Shown here: one piece after another, positions 59,560 through 64,000 of the stretch
How positions within the stretch are numbered: position 1 is the stretch's first letter
Layout of the letters: every line of letters begins with the position of its first letter
Assembly (NCBI GenBank): GCA_026874595.1
Contig: CM049320.1
Coordinates: 26,701,214 to 26,765,213, forward strand
DNA: 64,000 nt
Direction: 5' to 3'
Origin: Sipunculus nudus
Taxonomy: Eukaryota > Annelida > Sipuncula > Golfingiida > Sipunculidae
Notes under the pieces: model-generated
Told to the model about the DNA's origin: nothing
The model's input: only the letters and a program-made list of their open reading frames with translations
The model's database searches: none
Position numbers and translations under genes: made by a program

Positions 59560-60246
59560 TAGTAACGATGTAAATTTTCAAAACTGTATAATGAACCTAT
59601 TGATTCACGTGTAATTTAAAGGTACAGCCTCGCTAAATGGGGCGCTGCTGATAAAAAAATGAAGGTTTCATATCAGCACACGCTTTTTTGGAAACTCCCT
59701 TGGTGATTATTTAGGCTTCAATGACCTCGGCCATGATATAGGGGATAACGTTTTAATCTGGACCCTCTCTTTTGTTTAATGTTGCTAACAGAAAAACAAA
59801 GTGGACATATGGCCAGTTCTATATATTGCCCGTCTTTCCTGCAAAGGGGGGGGGGGGGGGGGGGAGGGGGTGTTGAGTGTTACGTGAGAGGTAAGTAGCG
59901 GCCTATAACTAGGGTCATGCAGATTAGGCCTCGATCGAAGCTGAATAAATACGCCACACTGGGAGGGAGATAAAGCGTGCCTAAAGATATTTATTTTTAA
60001 AATAACAACCACCGATCTCTTATAAAGATAACATGAAGTGTGAGGACCTTGGTCCTTCTGTACTATTTACAGCTATCACATGCACTTATTAGAGTTTAAA
60101 CTATCTTTGTCGTAAAACAATTCATTAAATCACTTAGTTCTGGCGTTATCTGTGATTCATACAACCGATGAAATAAACACTTAACAACAGTATAAACAAT
60201 AACATATATCTCTCTTATATCTTGACTGGAGATAAAAATATGTAAG

Positions 60247-60248
<2 letters not shown>

Positions 60249-60335
<87 letters not shown>
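60249..60335. repeat. (TA)n(GA)n compound microsatellite
   Basis: TA repeats to about 60303 followed directly by GA repeats. The same compound order occurs at 62158-62240. Confidence 0.95.
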
Positions 60336-60336
<1 letters not shown>

Positions 60337-60485
60337 AAATCAGAATTCAATTATCAAAGGTGTTTAAAATTGTATTTCAATATTAAATTGTATTTGTTAT
60401 CATTTTACCGATACTTTCACTGATGCACTTTCTACAGAACGTTAATTTGCTTTACCCGCGTACAAATCAAACACTAATATGTGTT

Positions 60486-60963
60486 TTATGATAACAGGGC
60501 TTAATCACGTTGAACATCCTTGACTTAAATGTCAATTGCTTTCTAAGCAGTAAGATAAAATACCATGCATTACTGTTTATGTTAAGAGGGTTTCTCCAAC
60601 GACCTAAAATAAATTTCTTAATTTATCAAGAAGGTTAGCACAACAGGCGTATAAAGAAGAACATAGAAGGTCTGTGTTACATCTGACATTGAGTGCGCAT
60701 GCACCAAAGGTGTAAAATCTACTCGAGGGTGAAGGCATTTGACAGATGTTTTTCCGTTTGAGTTTGACTGTTGAAACTGAGCGGACACTTTATTTGAAAT
60801 AACATGCGCATGTTTAGATTTTACACTTATTATTTGAAATAGGTTTTAAATATATTATGGTTTTACTAATAGGTCTGTGGTATTGTGAGACCGCGAAATA
60901 CTTAAAATGTAAAAATTGCGAAATTTTAACCCCGTGAATTTGAGGCCAACCACAATATATATA

Positions 60964-61010
<47 letters not shown>

Positions 61011-61303
61011 TGTAAAACTTCGCCAAACGACCACTCATGTGAAGCGACCACCCCGAAGTCCCTAATTTTATTTTCGCTTTTTATATAATATATTTAATCT
61101 TCGGAATAGCGGACACCTCATTTTTACGACCACTTACTTTAGTCCTTACGGTCGAACTGAACCTAAATTATGCGACCACTATGTACAGAATAAACATTGC
61201 CCGGTCAGGGGTATAGCGGAGGGTTGAGCACAAACCGATGCATTACATCCCTAATTATTATATGGCAGTTGATGAACAAGAACAGGGAATAAGAAATATA
61301 TTT

Positions 61304-61368
<65 letters not shown>

Positions 61369-62155
61369 CTTTATTAACGTGTATTTTAAAGGTACAGCCT
61401 CGCTAAATGGGTCGCTGCTAATTAATAAATGAGGGTTTCAAATCAGCACGCGTTTTGTTGAAAACTCTCTTGGAGATTATTTAGTCTTCAATAAGCGGGG
61501 GGGGGGGGGTAAACAATAGTAGGTGATTACATTTAAATCTCGACCAACACTTGGGTGTTAAATTGCTAACTAAATAATTAAGCGGCGGATAATTAGCCAG
61601 GTCTTATTAATGGCCGTCGTTCCTGGGGGGGGGGGGGGGGGGGGAGTGGTATGATATAGATCAGTTGCGGCCTTAAACTTAGGTCATTCACATTAGGCCT
61701 TGGAGGTCAGACCCCCGTCGCACGAAGCAGATTTAATAGGCTACACCGGGAGGCAAACGAAGCACTCAGATATAGATTTTAATAAATTGCAATCACAGAT
61801 CTCTTATTAAGATTACACGATGTATAAGGAACATGGTCCTGTTGAAAATTTTACATCGTTCACATGCACTAATTAGACTTTAAACTACCTTTGTTGTAAA
61901 CAATTAATTAAATCACTTAGTTCTGGCCTGATCTATAATTCATACTCTTAACTGATGAAATAAACACTTAACAACAGTATAAATACTTAACTATATCTCT
62001 CTTATATCTTAAATGAAAAAAAACGAACTTTTTTTAAGTAAAGCTGACACTCAGCCCTGACTTTCAGCACGTTGTCCTCCTGACCGGGAATTAGTTAATC
62101 TGAAGGAATGGGCAACATATTTGGATAGGCTAAACAGTTTATTCTCGGTTAAAAT

Positions 62156-62240
<85 letters not shown>
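60486..62240 (+). repeat. ~1.8-kb segmental tandem duplication, unit 2
   Basis: The same block order as 58665-60485, at moderate divergence, ending in (TA)n(GA)n at 62158-62240. The block that should follow (gcaatcaaaattcaatgata) appears only at about 63743, after a ~1.5-kb interruption. Confidence 0.85.
61309..61367. repeat. (TA)n microsatellite
   Basis: A pure TA tract; its unit 1 counterpart is the shorter tract at about 59519-59553. Confidence 0.95.
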
Positions 62241-62245
<5 letters not shown>

Positions 62246-62336
62246 TTTCCCTCCGGTGCTTCTAACAACATTCACCTGAGGATCTTGTCGCATCCCGTGA
62301 AACAGTCTGAAGCGAATTTGTTGTTTTTCTTCATAG

Positions 62337-62406
<70 letters not shown>

Positions 62407-63442
62407 CGAAAGCTCCGCCAGATCGTCAGAAATTTCAATGATTGCATTGAATTTTGGTCGCGAAGTTTCGTCGCAAATAATTCGCGGCGTAATACCAGCG
62501 AATCTCGTACAAGCTTCGGAAATGGATCCCCAGCACCCCAGCATAGAATCCCAGCTATGTTGTATGTCTAAAAGCATCTGCATTGTGTCTGCAATATGAT
62601 GTGAAATTTCAGCAAAGTTACGTCGAACCATCAGAAGTATGTTTTTGTTCGGCGAACCTTCGGTGATAAGTAGACGAATACCAGTAGAAGATTACCGAAA
62701 CATCGGTGCCATTTTGAAAAACGGTAGAATTTACATTTGTGCATTCGCTGAATAATTGAAATTACATATACCTGGCCCTAACCCTCTAACTCCTACTGTT
62801 CTTCTAATTATTGCAGACTAAGTGCAAGTGCATTTCTTTCCTTTTTTTTTACTTTTGGTGTAGATGTGCAACCTGCCACTGCAAGCCAGAGTATGAGGCT
62901 GGGTCTGGAAATGTTCATATTAATACCCCACCAATAAGACCTCCCCGATACATCGAATATTTCGGCAATATTCGGCTATGCATTTGCAACAGTTCTTGGA
63001 TGCTCAGCAGAATCTGACAAGCCATCTGCGAAAATTCGGCAAACATCACCGATGCATAGGCAAACATTTGCGAACTATCAACCAGATTCGCCGAACACCG
63101 CCGAATATTCACGTTAGTATAGTCAGGGGTATAGTCAGATAACCTCGGTGACCTCGGCAACTATTCGCCAATTATTCGCAGGGTATTTGCCTAAACCAAA
63201 CCACGGAGGATAATCCCAAGCCATAATAAGTCAATCTATAAAGGGACTGCTCTTTTTTATCAACATTTTTCACGCAAGCAGTCTCAACTTTTAATTCGCA
63301 GAACATCGCAAGAGGTTATATTCCCTGTGGGACTGAGGCATATAAGGCTTGAAACTAAATAAGATGCCTACATAACAATAATAATGTGATATTTCAGCTT
63401 TGAATTTATGAGTTTTACTGATGATGATGATGATATATATAT

Positions 63443-63498
<56 letters not shown>

Positions 63499-63675
63499 AA
63501 TAAAAATGGTCTTAGTACTATGAAAACAATGCAAAGTATGTAAAAAGTGCACGTTGACATTCGAGAATCCAGAAAATCTTTTATGGATTATGCATTATAC
63601 AATGTATTAATAATATTTAGTCGCAGATACTGAGCATGGCATAACACCATTTACTCGTCAAGATTAGAAGATATA

Positions 63676-63680
<5 letters not shown>
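62241..63680. other. Insertion-like segment between two (TA)n tracts
   Basis: Sequence absent from unit 1, lying between microsatellite-ended copies of the 1.8-kb duplication. It is rich in short ttcggc / ttcgcc / attcgc words (62405-62640 and 62930-63190). Minus-strand frames in these two stretches share FAE(I/F)S and a leucine/glutamine-rich pattern, suggesting diverged copies of one repeat. It contains further (TA)n tracts at 62338-62402 and 63434-63492. Confidence 0.5.
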
Positions 63681-63729
<49 letters not shown>

Positions 63730-64000
63730 AATATATAAAGAGCAATCAAAATTCAATGATAAAAGGTGTTTAAAATTATATTTCAATGTGTTGTTATTAA
63801 TTTACCAATTCTTCCTCTGAAGCACTTTCTGCAGAAAATTGTGGGCATGTTAACAACAAAGTTTTGCCGTTTAAAGTTATTTAATCAAATTAAATTTAAT
63901 TCAATTCATTTACCAGAATAAATTGTAAGAACACTGAAATGCCCTAAAAGGCAAAATATCGGCTAAATTAATATACAGGTTTTCTAGATACATGAAAATA
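63681..64000 (+). repeat. Partial third unit of the 1.8-kb duplication
   Basis: A (TA)n tract at 63681-63724 and then caatcaaaattcaatgata, aaaggtgtttaaaattatat and gaagcactttctgcagaa match 60335-60440 of unit 1. It runs off the window. Confidence 0.75.

Larger units (their letters stand above)
58665..60485 (+). repeat. ~1.8-kb segmental tandem duplication, unit 1
   Basis: Blocks in order: ttaaatcacgttgagcacc, gataaaataccaatgcattt, cacaataggcgtatatagaa, gtgcacatgcacc, (TA)n, gcgaccaccttttataaaga, ggtcaggggtatagcggagg, tttaaaggtacagcctcgct, a G-run, and a (TA)n(GA)n end with cagaattcaattatcaaagg. All recur in unit 2 about 1.83 kb further on. No coding sequence. Confidence 0.85.

Noticed and set aside
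60096-63560. Several ORFs rich in Tyr-Ile repeats
   Set aside because: All arise from (TA)n microsatellites.
1-64000. tRNA, rRNA, CRISPR or operon-type features
   Set aside because: None seen. Gene structure is eukaryotic, and I found no cloverleaf with proper A and B boxes by eye; a tRNA or covariance-model scan would be needed to exclude small RNA genes.

Overview
This window is animal nuclear DNA. It is AT-rich and intron-dense, with many (TA)n microsatellites, and its coding exons are short and bounded by canonical GT/AG splice sites. The domain set (SUEL lectin, MAM, fibrinogen-like, amidase signature) and the repeats (tandem-core elements with shared, hairpin-bearing ends) suggest a marine invertebrate. 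A mollusc or other lophotrochozoan is favoured, but a lancelet cannot be excluded from this sequence alone. Nearly all long six-frame ORFs are chance or microsatellite readings; the genes had to be built exon by exon.

Three genes are supported, all on the minus strand. (1) One SUEL/rhamnose-binding lectin exon (1930-2172) belongs to a gene whose other exons I could not find; it probably continues off the left edge. (2) A complete seven-exon secreted protein of 498 aa (25133 down to 13694) has a signal peptide, a Cys-rich chitin-binding-like module, a MAM domain that has lost all its cysteines, and a full fibrinogen-related domain (FReD). Its first five introns are all phase 1, as expected from exon shuffling. 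(3) A complete amidase-signature serine hydrolase of 540 aa (53491 down to 34041) uses 13 exons per transcript. Its Lys/cis-Ser/nucleophile Ser spacing (K102, S177, S201) equals that of FAAH (142, 217, 241). It has two 63-nt, phase 1-1 exons (43351-43413 and 41294-41356) that look like mutually exclusive alternatives.

By region: 0.27-1.26 kb is a ~145-bp satellite. 5.9-7.7 kb, 27.4-31.3 kb and 35.1-37.4 kb are three copies of one mobile-element family, sharing a hairpin end and a CCATGG-centred palindromic end but with different interiors. 56.2-57.8 kb is an inverted relative of the right half of the 27-31 kb copy. 58.7-64 kb is a ~1.8-kb segmental tandem duplication rich in TA/GA microsatellites.

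The unusual features are the candidate mutually exclusive exon pair; two minisatellites that have copied a splice site together with exon sequence (an acceptor in the FReD gene, a donor in the amidase gene); a 39-bp minisatellite that stays open in frame directly upstream of an amidase exon; the MAM-FReD architecture; and transposon-borne arrays of CTCF-like palindromes and nuclear-receptor DR1 sites.

Exon coordinates were derived by hand from splice sites and frame. No transcript or database evidence was available. Motif identities come from memory of the families.
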